Shown piece by piece: positions 7,620 to 15,466 of a stretch of 34,431 nucleotides of DNA (its first letter is position 1; each line of letters starts with the position of its first letter). The translations under genes and the position numbers were made by a program. The stretch covers positions 1 through 34,431 of the forward strand of contig JANPJV010000145.1 of the NCBI GenBank assembly GCA_031425695.1, given 5' to 3'. This DNA is from JANPJV01 sp031425695 (GTDB taxonomy: Bacteria > Pseudomonadota > Gammaproteobacteria > Xanthomonadales > SZUA-5). Under the pieces are notes generated by a model. The model was given only the letters and a program-made list of their open reading frames with translations. It made no database searches and had not been told where the DNA came from.

Positions 7620-9016
7620 TGACCTTAGAAACGGGCACCGACACTGCGCCGATCCAGACAGCCCCACTGGGGCTACCGCTCCTCACCTATATCCAGCAAG
7701 ACCCGTTGAGAGCTGCCAGTTACTTCCAGCGCTGCTATGGCGACGTTGCAAAACTCAGCATTCTGTTTCGCCGCATCTACTACTTTTTCACCCCGGAAGC
7801 CGCCCGCCAGATCCTGGTCGATCGCCAATCGGATTTCATCCGCGAAGCGCGCCTGCTCAAGATCTTCGAATCCTTTCAGGGCAAGAACGTCCTGACCACC
7901 GAGGGCCCCGATTGGGAGCGCCAGCGACGCATCTTGACACCCGGGTTTTCACCCAAACGCATCGCGGGCTACATGGAGCTGATGCGTGCTGCAATCGATG
8001 CCAGCGTGCGCGATGAGTTGCCATTGGAGACCGGGCACGGTGCGTTGGTTGACGTCGATGTCTTGACCACGCGGATCACGATGGACGTCATTCTGCGCAC
8101 GCTGTTTTCTCACGCGACCACACCAGCCGAGGCGAGCCAAGTTTCAACCGCCATTCGCGCATTGACCCGACAAAGCATGCGCGAAGTGTATTGGGCCTTC
8201 ATTCCACCGGTGTGGCTGCCTTATCCAGGACGTGCCGCCAAGCTCACACACCTGAAAACCATCAACCAGCTGATCGCCATGCACATCCAGGTGCGAACCA
8301 GCAAAGCGAACGCCGTCGGTACCCAGAAAGATGTGCTCGACATGCTGCTGGCTGCCCGTGACGACGCGCCGACGACTGGCAGCGCATCGCTCACCTCCCA
8401 GGAAATTCATGACAACTGCATCCTGCTCTTCACCGCTGGTTTCGATACCTCTTCGTCGGCGCTGACCTGGTGGATCGGTCTGATGGCGACGCACCCGGAT
8501 GTCGTCGAAAAGTTGCGCCGCGAATTGGACAGCGCAAACGGCGGCACGGCGCCCATGGAAGCCATCGCGCGCCTGCCCTATCTGAACGCCACGATCAAAG
8601 AGGCCATGCGCCTCTACTCGCCGTCCACGGCACTGTTCACCCGCGTTGCGCAGCGCGACGTCGTGATCGGTGAGACGCCGGTTTCGAAAGGTACGCTGGT
8701 GGTGGTCCCGATCTGGAACCTGCATCACGATGCGCGCTCCTTTGCCGATCCCGAAGCGTTCCACCCCGAGCGCTTCATGCCAGACGCTCCACCCATTCCG
8801 CGCAGCGCCTACATGCCTTTCGGGGCGGGGCCGCATTTCTGCCTTGGCCAGCATTTCGCCAGCATCGAAATGGCATTGATTGCTGCTCACCTCGTGCAGA
8901 ACTTTGACCTCGCCCTGGAAGAAGGTGCGCGCCTGCCAGAACCTTTTGTGGATGTGGCTCTGAAGCCAAAGACGCCCTTGCGCGTGCGGTTCACGCGCCG
9001 CCAGGCAGGCGTGTAA
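7619..9016 (+). CDS. Cytochrome P450
   Basis: This 465-residue haem-thiolate monooxygenase has every core P450 signature. It has the I-helix oxygen-activation motif AGFDTSSS (about 273-280), the K-helix ExxR in EAMR (328-331), HPERF, and the haem-binding loop PFGAGPHFCLGQ with the cysteine ligand at about residue 408. There is no N-terminal membrane anchor, so the enzyme should be soluble and need separate redox partners, none of which are encoded nearby. The start at 7619 overlaps the TetR stop. The frame opens further upstream at 7493, but that part is inside the TetR gene. Substrate is unknown; an induced fatty-acid, terpene or xenobiotic hydroxylase are all possible. Confidence 0.95.
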   Translation: MTLETGTDTAPIQTAPLGLPLLTYIQQDPLRAASYFQRCYGDVAKLSILFRRIYYFFTPEAARQILVDRQSDFIREARLLKIFESFQGKNVLTTEGPDWERQRRILTPGFSPKRIAGYMELMRAAIDASVRDELPLETGHGALVDVDVLTTRITMDVILRTLFSHATTPAEASQVSTAIRALTRQSMREVYWAFIPPVWLPYPGRAAKLTHLKTINQLIAMHIQVRTSKANAVGTQKDVLDMLLAARDDAPTTGSASLTSQEIHDNCILLFTAGFDTSSSALTWWIGLMATHPDVVEKLRRELDSANGGTAPMEAIARLPYLNATIKEAMRLYSPSTALFTRVAQRDVVIGETPVSKGTLVVVPIWNLHHDARSFADPEAFHPERFMPDAPPIPRSAYMPFGAGPHFCLGQHFASIEMALIAAHLVQNFDLALEEGARLPEPFVDVALKPKTPLRVRFTRRQAGV

Positions 9017-9071
9017 CCACCTGTGTCGGCTTTCGTCTTGGCCCCGTCTTTCATTCTGTTCTGGAACGCAA

Positions 9072-9188
9072 ATGCGACGTTCCATCGTCCCGGCAGCGCT
9101 GGGTGCAGTGTTGCCTTTCTGGTCGCAAGCGGCGCAGCCCGAGCAATGGCACGTGCCGGTGGGTGGTAGCGGCTCCCGCTCAATTTAA
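9072..9188 (+). CDS. Small ORF with a signal-peptide-like N-terminus
   Basis: The 38-residue reading frame starts MRRSIVPAALGAVLPFWSQA and ends at TAA. Two arginines, a hydrophobic core and a possible AxA-like cleavage site resemble a signal peptide, but almost nothing follows. No good Shine-Dalgarno sequence precedes it. It may be a decayed 5' end of an exported-protein gene, or chance. The rest of the 303-base gap (9017-9319) shows nothing else I can support. Confidence 0.2.
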   Translation: MRRSIVPAALGAVLPFWSQAAQPEQWHVPVGGSGSRSI

Positions 9189-9319
9189 GGTTCAGCGCCG
9201 CTTTCGCCACCACCAGAAAAAGCCACGATGTGCCCCGCTTGTCGCCTGTGTATTGTCGCGCGACACGGGCTGACGGCATGCCCATCCGGCGCCTGGGCGC
9301 CTGCATTCGGAGCCTAGGC

Positions 9320-9775
9320 ATGCACAGCGACGTCCTGCGCACACGCATCGATGATCTGCTCAACGCGCAACTGCAGGGTGTGCTGGCCACGCAGCAGCAT
9401 GCGCAGCCGTACACCAGCCTGATGGCCTTCGCGCATACGCCGGATCTGCGATATCTGAGCTTCGCGACTTATCGGGACACGCAGAAACACGCCAACCTGC
9501 TGCTGAATTCGGCGGTGTCATTCCTGGTCGACGATCGCAGCAACGATCCAGCCGATTATCAGCGTGCCGTTGCCATCTCCGTGTGCGGTTGTGCGCAGGC
9601 GATTCCGGATGAGGAGCGCGCGGAATATCTCGCCACCTATCTCGCCAAGCATCCAACGCTGCGTGAGTTCGTAAGCTCGCCAGACTGTGCGCTCCTGCGC
9701 GTGGCGGTCAGCTGCTATCGCGTGATCAGCCAGTTCCAGGCGGTCGAGTTGCTGACCATCGAGCTCCGCTTGTGA
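9320..9775 (+). CDS. Pyridoxamine 5'-phosphate oxidase-fold (FMN-binding split-barrel) protein
   Basis: This 151-residue protein resembles the PNPOx-like split-barrel family. QPYTSLMAFAHTPDLRYLSF followed by ATYRDTQKHANLL and NSAVSFLVDD gives the usual flavin-site region (about residues 28-76). Members of this family bind FMN, F420 or haem, and the protein may be a general oxidoreductase or haem-utilisation protein; the exact role cannot be told from sequence. I chose the ATG at 9320 because GGAG lies upstream and the family N-terminus fits. An earlier ATG at 9230 would add 30 residues without family character. It is followed 97 bases later by a membrane zinc-ribbon protein on the same strand. 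Confidence 0.8.
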   Translation: MHSDVLRTRIDDLLNAQLQGVLATQQHAQPYTSLMAFAHTPDLRYLSFATYRDTQKHANLLLNSAVSFLVDDRSNDPADYQRAVAISVCGCAQAIPDEERAEYLATYLAKHPTLREFVSSPDCALLRVAVSCYRVISQFQAVELLTIELRL

Positions 9776-9872
9776 GAGCTATGCTTGAAAGCTATCGCCG
9801 ACGGCGTGCACCACTACGCCGTAACCCCCAGCCGGGCGCCTCGGTCGTCCATCGCGCCGGCAACGCGTCGGC

Positions 9873-10349
9873 ATGAACCTACGGCTTGCAACCTGGGAGC
9901 GCCGCTTTCGCGAGCAATGGGATCGCGCTCGGATGCTCTACCACCCGCACCAGCCAAAGGGTGCGCCCGAGCGACTGCTGGTCCGGCAGATGGCGGTTGT
10001 GCTGATCGTCTTCGGAATTGTGTTGGTTGCTGTCGCGGCATTGATCGTCCTGCTGACAGGGCGGCTGGTTCTCGCTTTGGCAGGCTTCGGGTTGTTCAGC
10101 CTGATTGCCGGAGGCGTGCAACTCGCGCGCGGCAAGCTCTGGCTACCACCAGGCTACAACGCCGCCAACACCGGTGTCCCTACCGCTGCCGAGGCAGCCG
10201 ACCCGCGCGCCGAGAGCGACTGTCCTGCCTGCGGGCACAGCGCACCCGCGACCGATGGATCGCAGCGCCGGAACGGCCGTGACGACGCTGACATGCGCTG
10301 CGCACATTGCGGAAATCCCTATCCGAGCCATCGGCCTGATGCCGCCTGA
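9873..10349 (+). CDS. Small membrane protein with a C-terminal zinc ribbon
   Basis: The 158-residue protein has a basic N-terminal segment, two adjacent transmembrane helices (about 38-62 and 65-84) and a soluble tail. The tail carries Cys117-Pro-Ala-Cys120 and Cys143-Ala-His-Cys146 followed by Gly-Asn-Pro-Tyr, a classic zinc-ribbon pair. I do not recognise a named family. The zinc ribbon faces the cytoplasm if the N-terminus does, and may mediate protein contacts. The GC-rich codon use and the paired cysteine motifs support a real gene, although the Shine-Dalgarno sequence is weak. Confidence 0.75.
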   Translation: MNLRLATWERRFREQWDRARMLYHPHQPKGAPERLLVRQMAVVLIVFGIVLVAVAALIVLLTGRLVLALAGFGLFSLIAGGVQLARGKLWLPPGYNAANTGVPTAAEAADPRAESDCPACGHSAPATDGSQRRNGRDDADMRCAHCGNPYPSHRPDAA

Positions 10350-10437
10350 GCGGTCACCGATAGCGACCCGCACCTTAGGGCATTCCAAAGAAACGACTGC
10401 CCTGTCCGCTGACTTAAGCCAACATCGCCCAGCCCAC

Positions 10438-11316
10438 TCACGCCGCGCGCCCGTCGGTGGCTGGGGCCACGAACCACGCCAGCACCTCGTCCCACAGCGG
10501 CTGCGCCTTGCGCCGGAAGTAGCCCATGTGGCCGATCGGGCCAATGCCGAGTAGGCGCGGATCGAGATCGATCTGGGTGAGCTCTGCATTGCGATAGCCG
10601 GCCATGAAGGCATCGCGCGATGCTGGCGGCGCCCACAAATCGTCGATCGCATTGGCGGCGATGATCGGCGTGCGCACGCGGTCGAAGCGGCGCGTGACGT
10701 GCTCAGCCATCGCCGGATCGTCGAAGAAGTAGCGCGGATAACGGCACCAGTGCTTCCAGTCGCGATAAACATCGACCGGCAAATCCTCGCCCATGCCGAG
10801 GTGGCTCCAAGCCAGAAAGCCGTGCCAGCGTGTGAGCAGGGGGCCGATGACACGCCACATCAGGTGCACGCGCAGTTGCTCGGCGCGCGGCATCCAGCCG
10901 TGCCATCCGGCACCGGTGGCGAAGGTGTAGAAGCGCGCGATACGCTCGACATTCGGCAGCAGTCCGAACGCATGCCCGCCGAAGGAGTGGCCGACCATGT
11001 ACAGCGGCAGTCCATCGTCCGGAATGGTATCGACGGCCGCCGCGAGATCCTGGTGCGCCCAGTCGAGATAGCGCATGCGAAAGCCACGCAAGGAGCGCGT
11101 GCGCGACAAACCGATGCCGCGGTAGTCCAGGGTCAGGGTGGTGAATCCCCGCGCTGCCGCGTACTCGGCAAACGCACGGTAGTAGAGCTGCGGCACGCCG
11201 GTGGCGCCAGCCAGCACAATGCGCCCGCGCGGCGCGGTCGCGTCATAGCGCCGTGCCTGCAGTTCGGTGCCGTCGATAGTAGTCAGTGTCAGCTCGATGG
11301 GCGTGGTAGTGGTCAT
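10438..11316 (-). CDS. Cytoplasmic alpha/beta hydrolase
   Basis: The 292-residue protein has an alpha/beta-hydrolase fold close to the uncharacterised COG4757-type predicted hydrolases. The nucleophile elbow is GHSFGG (Ser111). The acid is probably an Asp in ANAIDDLWAPP, and the histidine is in IGPIGHMGYF near the C-terminus. LDYRGIGLSR precedes the elbow as is typical. There is no signal peptide. Its ATG overlaps the stop of the upstream TetR gene by four bases (ATGA), so the two form an operon. The hydrolase is probably the target of that regulator. Substrate is unknown; an esterase or lipase-like activity is a reasonable guess. Confidence 0.9.
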   Translation of the reverse strand: MTTTTPIELTLTTIDGTELQARRYDATAPRGRIVLAGATGVPQLYYRAFAEYAAARGFTTLTLDYRGIGLSRTRSLRGFRMRYLDWAHQDLAAAVDTIPDDGLPLYMVGHSFGGHAFGLLPNVERIARFYTFATGAGWHGWMPRAEQLRVHLMWRVIGPLLTRWHGFLAWSHLGMGEDLPVDVYRDWKHWCRYPRYFFDDPAMAEHVTRRFDRVRTPIIAANAIDDLWAPPASRDAFMAGYRNAELTQIDLDPRLLGIGPIGHMGYFRRKAQPLWDEVLAWFVAPATDGRAA

Positions 11317-11909
11317 GACGAGGGCCTTGTGTGGGCACGAATAAGCGAAACCAGTGCGGCGCTGGTCTCGTGCATGGGATCCAGTCTTCCGGCGACACGC
11401 GCCTGCAACAACGCGCCTTCGTAGGCGGAGACGACCAGTGTTGCGAGCTGATTGGCGATTGCGTCACTGACGCCGTGGCGCAACATCGCCGCAGACAGGC
11501 GTTCGCGGATGGCGGCGAAACCGGCCGCCAGCGCTTCACGGATCGCGGCGTCCTCGCGCGCGGATTCGAGCGCGATGGTGGCCAGCGGACAGCCGCGTTC
11601 GAACTCGCTGGCCAGCAACAGTTTCTGAGCGCCGCCCATCCATGCTTCCAGTGCGTCGGCCGGATTTGCGTGGCGGGCAAGCAGCTTGTCCAGGCCGGCG
11701 AGCATGCCGTCGATAGCCACCTGCACTGCCGCCACCGCCAGTTCCGCCTTGCCCCCCGGGAAGTGATGGTAGAGCACGCCTTTGGGTGCACCGGCGCTGG
11801 CCAGGAGCTCATTCAGCCCGATGCCGTAATAGCCACGTCGCCGCAGCGCGTCGAGCATCGCGGCGATGAGGCGGTCGCGAGTAGGGAGGTTGGCGTCAGC
11901 AGTGCTCAT
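11313..11909 (-). CDS. TetR-family regulator, LmrA/YxaF-like
   Basis: This 198-residue TetR protein has the N-terminal HTH (TRDRLIAAMLDALRRRGYYG, then LASAGAPKGVLYHHFPGGK). Its C-terminal domain contains the FERGCPLATIALES stretch seen in the LmrA/YxaF subgroup. It is the first gene of a two-gene operon with the alpha/beta hydrolase (4-base overlap). A palindrome TAGACC-AGTC-GGTCTA lies 15 bases before its start and matches the kind of operator used by this subgroup, so autorepression is likely. The inducer is unknown. Confidence 0.92.
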   Translation of the reverse strand: MSTADANLPTRDRLIAAMLDALRRRGYYGIGLNELLASAGAPKGVLYHHFPGGKAELAVAAVQVAIDGMLAGLDKLLARHANPADALEAWMGGAQKLLLASEFERGCPLATIALESAREDAAIREALAAGFAAIRERLSAAMLRHGVSDAIANQLATLVVSAYEGALLQARVAGRLDPMHETSAALVSLIRAHTRPSS

Positions 11910-11923
11910 GGCCGGAAACTCTA

Positions 11924-11939
11924 TAGACCAGTCGGTCTA
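11924..11939. promoter_or_regulatory. Operator for the LmrA/YxaF-like TetR regulator
   Basis: TAGACCAGTCGGTCTA is a 6-4-6 inverted repeat immediately upstream of the TetR start codon. TAGACC/GGTCTA half-sites are characteristic of LmrA/YxaF-type TetR operators. The position would block transcription of both the regulator and the hydrolase. Confidence 0.75.
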
Positions 11940-11997
11940 GAGTCCATAGGCCGGATGACACGGGTGAGGCATGCTGACCAGAGGAAAGCTGGGCTGC

Positions 11998-13041
11998 TCA
12001 GCGAAGACGACTACGATCCCGAGCTTCCTGAGTCCCGGGCCTGCCAGAGACAGGTGTCACCGCGATTCCTTCCGCGATCGCCACGCGTTCCAACGCCTGC
12101 TCGATGATGGATCGCGCCAGGCCGGTTGCGCGTTGCAGGTACAGGTGCAGAGCTGCATCGGCGGCATCTCTGCTGGCGCATTCCGCGCTGTAGCGTTCAA
12201 AACCGCTGAGGTTCATTACCAAGTCGACGAGGTGCCTCGGGCATTCGCATTCGATCGCGCGCGAAGCTCCTGCAAGTTCAGCCAGGGTCGCCTCGTCGAA
12301 CCTGGGCGGCTTGGGTTCGGTAGTGACGAGCATTCCCAGGGCATCCCCTGCGTCGAGCCGAGTGCGGCGCACCAGATCCAGGCATATGGCCTCGAGCTCG
12401 GAGGCATCCGAGGTCGACCGCGTCACGGTGTGCCCAGCCGTGCGCATGCGCCTGACGATCGCGCTGCGCGCGAAACGGTAGAGCACGATCGCACTGCTTG
12501 CATGACAGGCGGCTTTGATCGCTTCGACGCGGGCGAGGTCGGCATCGTTCAACGTGAGCATCTCGATGATCGCGATATCTGCGCTAGCGTCTTTCAGTGC
12601 GATAGCGGCCTGCTCAGGATCGGCACACAAGCCGGAAACGTTGAAGCCACCACTCGAAAGGGCGATGACGAAGCGTTCGCTGATGAGCAGCGGCCCCACC
12701 AGCACCACCTCGACTCCGCCGGGCTTCTCCTCCCCCCGCTCCCCGGAGCGGGTGTCTTGCAGGGAAAGATTGGTGGCGCGCATGCCCAGGAGCGCATCGG
12801 TGTCGAGCGAGGCGATGGTGCCGATCGCATGCCCCATGTCCACCAGCTGCTTGATGGTCGTGAGGCGCTTGATGTCCGCGACCGAATACAGACGTTGGCG
12901 ACCCTGACTCAACTGCGGGCCAACTACCGAGTAGCGGCGCTCCCAGATCCGCAAGGTATCCACAGGCACGCCGGACAGGCGCGCGGCCGCACCGCTTCGG
13001 TAGACGCCTGGCGTCTGCTCCTCGAGGGTCATGAAGTTCAC
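11998..13041 (-). CDS. MerR-type regulator with receiver-like domain and CECP module
   Basis: The 347-residue protein begins with a MerR HTH (YRSGAAARLSGVPVDTLRIW, RRYSVVGP, RQRLYSVADIKRL; about 14-60). A receiver- or B12-domain-like alpha/beta region follows (about 109-225), lacking a recognisable cobalamin-binding DxHxxG motif. The C-terminal helical module (248-330) carries Cys265-Glu-Cys-Pro268, FERYSAEC and AEGI. The same module occurs in the protein at 5369-6097. The overall layout recalls the CarH/LitR light-responsive regulators, but without their B12 signature, so the signal is probably different. Start is GTG at 13041 or ATG at 13032. It is divergent from the fasciclin gene, which is a natural target. 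Confidence 0.85.
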   Translation of the reverse strand: MNFMTLEEQTPGVYRSGAAARLSGVPVDTLRIWERRYSVVGPQLSQGRQRLYSVADIKRLTTIKQLVDMGHAIGTIASLDTDALLGMRATNLSLQDTRSGERGEEKPGGVEVVLVGPLLISERFVIALSSGGFNVSGLCADPEQAAIALKDASADIAIIEMLTLNDADLARVEAIKAACHASSAIVLYRFARSAIVRRMRTAGHTVTRSTSDASELEAICLDLVRRTRLDAGDALGMLVTTEPKPPRFDEATLAELAGASRAIECECPRHLVDLVMNLSGFERYSAECASRDAADAALHLYLQRATGLARSIIEQALERVAIAEGIAVTPVSGRPGTQEARDRSRLR

Positions 13042-13134
13042 TCACTGGCGTCTATGCGGAGACGCGGTAACGTTAGGATATCCGAAATGAAACGGTATTG
13101 AAACGCTATTTATGCCGATACAACGGGACAAAAG

Positions 13135-13147
13135 CGGAACATTTCCG
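13135..13147. promoter_or_regulatory. Palindrome in the MerR/fasciclin divergent promoter region
   Basis: CGGAA-CAT-TTCCG is a perfect 5-3-5 inverted repeat about 80 bases before the fasciclin start codon and 94 bases from the MerR start. It could be an operator for the MerR-type protein. The -10/-35 elements are not clear. Confidence 0.4.
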
Positions 13148-13228
13148 GTAGATTTCGCGGCCTGTAACGAGATCAACGCTCGAACAGAGACAAAATCGGT
13201 CAACCCTAACTCCGCATAAGGAACGCAC

Positions 13229-13684
13229 ATGAAAAAGTCATTGCTTGCCCTGGTCGTGTCAACGCTGATCTCCTCGACTGCCTTCGCCAAGGACATCGTC
13301 GACACCGCCGTCGAAGCCGGTTCGTTCAAGACCCTCGCCACCGCACTGACCGCCGCCGGCCTCATCGACACGCTCAAAGGTCCCGGCCCGTTCACCGTGT
13401 TTGCTCCGACCGATGCAGCGTTCGCCAAGATTCCGGCGGATCAGTTGCAGGCGCTGCTGAAAGACAAGGCCAAGTTGACCGCGGTGCTGACCTACCACGT
13501 GGTCGCCGGCAAGGTGCTGTCGACCAATGTGAAGGCAGGCATGGTCCCGACGGTTCAGGGCTCGTCGCTGACGGTCACCACCGATGGTGGCGTTAAAGTG
13601 GATGGCGCCAAGGTCACCGCGGTCGACATCGTGGCCGACAACGGCGTGATCCACGTCATCGACACCGTCGTGATGCCGAAGTAG
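13229..13684 (+). CDS. Exported fasciclin-domain protein
   Basis: The 151-residue protein has a signal peptide (MKKSLLALVVSTLISSTAFA) and a single fasciclin (FAS1) domain. The domain is marked by SFKTLATALTAAGL, GPFTVFAPTDAAFAKIP, LTYHVVAGKVLS and DNGVIHVIDTVVMPK. FAS1 domains mediate adhesion or protein contacts outside the cell or in the periplasm. AAGGAA lies six bases upstream of the ATG. The gene is divergent from the MerR/CECP regulator with 187 bases between, and a strong hairpin follows the stop. In other proteobacteria small fasciclin proteins are often stress- or light-induced, which would fit such a regulator, but that is inference. Confidence 0.95.
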   Translation: MKKSLLALVVSTLISSTAFAKDIVDTAVEAGSFKTLATALTAAGLIDTLKGPGPFTVFAPTDAAFAKIPADQLQALLKDKAKLTAVLTYHVVAGKVLSTNVKAGMVPTVQGSSLTVTTDGGVKVDGAKVTAVDIVADNGVIHVIDTVVMPK

Positions 13685-13738
13685 GGCCACCTGCGTTGGT
13701 GGAAGGGCTTAGCCTGACCATCGCGGTTAGTTCGGGCC

Positions 13739-13771
13739 GAGGAGAGTGCACGCACAGCGCGCACTCTCCTC
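13739..13771. terminator. Strong hairpin after the fasciclin gene
   Basis: GAGGAGAGTGC (13739-13749) pairs with GCACTCTCCTC (13761-13771), an 11-bp stem with an 11-base loop, 55 bases past the fasciclin stop. No T-tract follows, so it may act as a rho-aided or bidirectional terminator before the convergent hydrolase gene. Confidence 0.6.
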
Positions 13772-13898
13772 AAGTCATCGGCGGCAAGACTTCTCCGCCC
13801 ACGCTCCAATCAAGCGCTCACGCTATTCGGGGCTGACCACAATCGTGTCAGGGCGTGTTTGTCGTCGTCGTCGCTGCGTCGAGCGCGAACTGATCGCG

Positions 13899-15188
13899 TC
13901 AGAAGGCCACCAGGTCGCGGTAGTAGTCGGGGTGATATCCCAGCGGCACGCGTTCACCGGCTTGCGCCCGATAGCGCAGGATGCCGTGATCGGTCAGCGG
14001 ATAAACGTGCAGTTGATGAGGCTTGCCCGCGCCCTGGAGCGCCTGGACCGCTTTGGCGGTGTCGGCGCTCGGTGCTTCGCGATCGTCACCTGCGAGTTGC
14101 CAAAGCGTCGGAATCTCGAACCGCCCTAGAACCGCGTGTGAATCATGATCCCAGTTGATCTGCGGCGGCAGTCGCTTGCCGGCAAAGCCACGCAGCACCC
14201 ACGCTGGATAGCCAGCAAAACCAGCGGCAATACACCGTTCGCCGTCGATCCTGGCGACCCAGGGCACGGATTTTATGCGCCGTCCTTGCGCTTTGTATGC
14301 GTCCCATCCGTCCTGCAGGTTGCTGCGAAGCAGGGCATGGGTCACGTCGACCCATTCGTCGAGAATGGCTCGCGCATCCGCATCGTCCCCAAGGATGTCG
14401 CGCAAGGCTTCGCGACATTGCCATCTGTCCTCGTGCAATGGCGAATCGATTGACCCGTAGCCGATTGACACCGCTCGCGTTGCCCCGTGGTGCTCGGCGG
14501 CCAACGGTACGACCCAACCACCCTGGCTGTAGCCGGCGAACCCCATCAAGTCACTCGCGATCCCGGGTTGCTGCTGCGCCGAGTTCGCCACTGCCGCCGC
14601 ATCTTTGGCCAGACGGACGAAATCCGCGGTAAATTCGCCACCAGACCGACCCGTGCCGCGCTTGTCGTAAACCGCGCCCGCGATGCCGTGAGCCGCCATC
14701 ATGTAGGGGTCGTGCCAGTGACCGACTGCGGGCAAACGCTCTGAGCCGTGCACGAACACGACGACGGGAAAGGGGCCCGGACCGGCTGGCAAAACCAGTC
14801 GTGCCGCAAGCTTGACGCCGTCAACCTCAACCAGCATGTCCTGCTCACGCAGCGGAACACGGGCGGCTTCCCACTTCGCGCCGTCTGCCGTTGTCCACAG
14901 CAGGTTGACCGGCGAAAGCTGCTGGATCGATACGGCGACCGGCCGGCGATCACTGAATCCGGCGCCAGCCTCCCAGCGTGCCTTTCCTGCCGCGTGGAGC
15001 CGGCCGCTACTGCCGTCGTCGAGCATGCGAAAGCGCCAAGTGTCATCGGCACTTGGCGCCAGAGTGAATAGCCGGCCGTCGGATCGTTGCCATGCGCCGA
15101 GCAGGCTGGGTTTGACCACCGCGCCGGCAGGTTGAGCATTGAGGACGGCAATAACGGCTGCCAGTGTGAAGTGGCGAATAGCAGACAT
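13899..15188 (-). CDS. Exported alpha/beta hydrolase (prolyl-peptidase/dienelactone-hydrolase-like)
   Basis: The 429-residue protein has an N-terminal signal peptide (MSAIRHFTLAAVIAVLNAQP, cleavage near AGA). A beta-rich domain of about 100 residues follows, and then an alpha/beta-hydrolase domain. In the latter, the oxyanion segment FVHGSE is at about 145-150, YDKRGTGRSGG at 174-184 and the nucleophile elbow GYSQGG has Ser221. An Asp in LAGDDREAPS and a His in TDHGIL near the end complete the probable triad. The arrangement resembles secreted S9/S15-like peptidases and esterases. Substrate is unknown. The gene is convergent with fasciclin and divergent from the delta-60 gene, so it is probably monocistronic. 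Confidence 0.9.
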   Translation of the reverse strand: MSAIRHFTLAAVIAVLNAQPAGAVVKPSLLGAWQRSDGRLFTLAPSADDTWRFRMLDDGSSGRLHAAGKARWEAGAGFSDRRPVAVSIQQLSPVNLLWTTADGAKWEAARVPLREQDMLVEVDGVKLAARLVLPAGPGPFPVVVFVHGSERLPAVGHWHDPYMMAAHGIAGAVYDKRGTGRSGGEFTADFVRLAKDAAAVANSAQQQPGIASDLMGFAGYSQGGWVVPLAAEHHGATRAVSIGYGSIDSPLHEDRWQCREALRDILGDDADARAILDEWVDVTHALLRSNLQDGWDAYKAQGRRIKSVPWVARIDGERCIAAGFAGYPAWVLRGFAGKRLPPQINWDHDSHAVLGRFEIPTLWQLAGDDREAPSADTAKAVQALQGAGKPHQLHVYPLTDHGILRYRAQAGERVPLGYHPDYYRDLVAF

Positions 15189-15466
15189 CGAAATCCATGA
15201 GTGAAGTCAGGGCCGGGTAAATCTGCAAGCTCCATGCCAGCGGCAACGCCCGTCACTGAACTTCGACTCGCGGTCGGGGGCAAGCGTCGGCGACCACATT
15301 GGCACCACTGATGTCTAAGCCAGGATCGCCGGCCGTGCCACCCCCGAAATCCACCGAAGAGAGCCCGGCGACTCAGCCGACAGCGAAACTTTTCCGCGCA
15401 CGGTGATCTGTGCGACCAGCAGGTTGCGTACTTGGCCTTGGTCAGCCTCATTTGAAGAACGCGACC

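Noticed and set aside
11998..13041. CarH/LitR B12-dependent photoreceptor
   Set aside because: The layout is similar, but the middle domain lacks the cobalamin-binding DxHxxG motif and the C-terminal CECP module is different.
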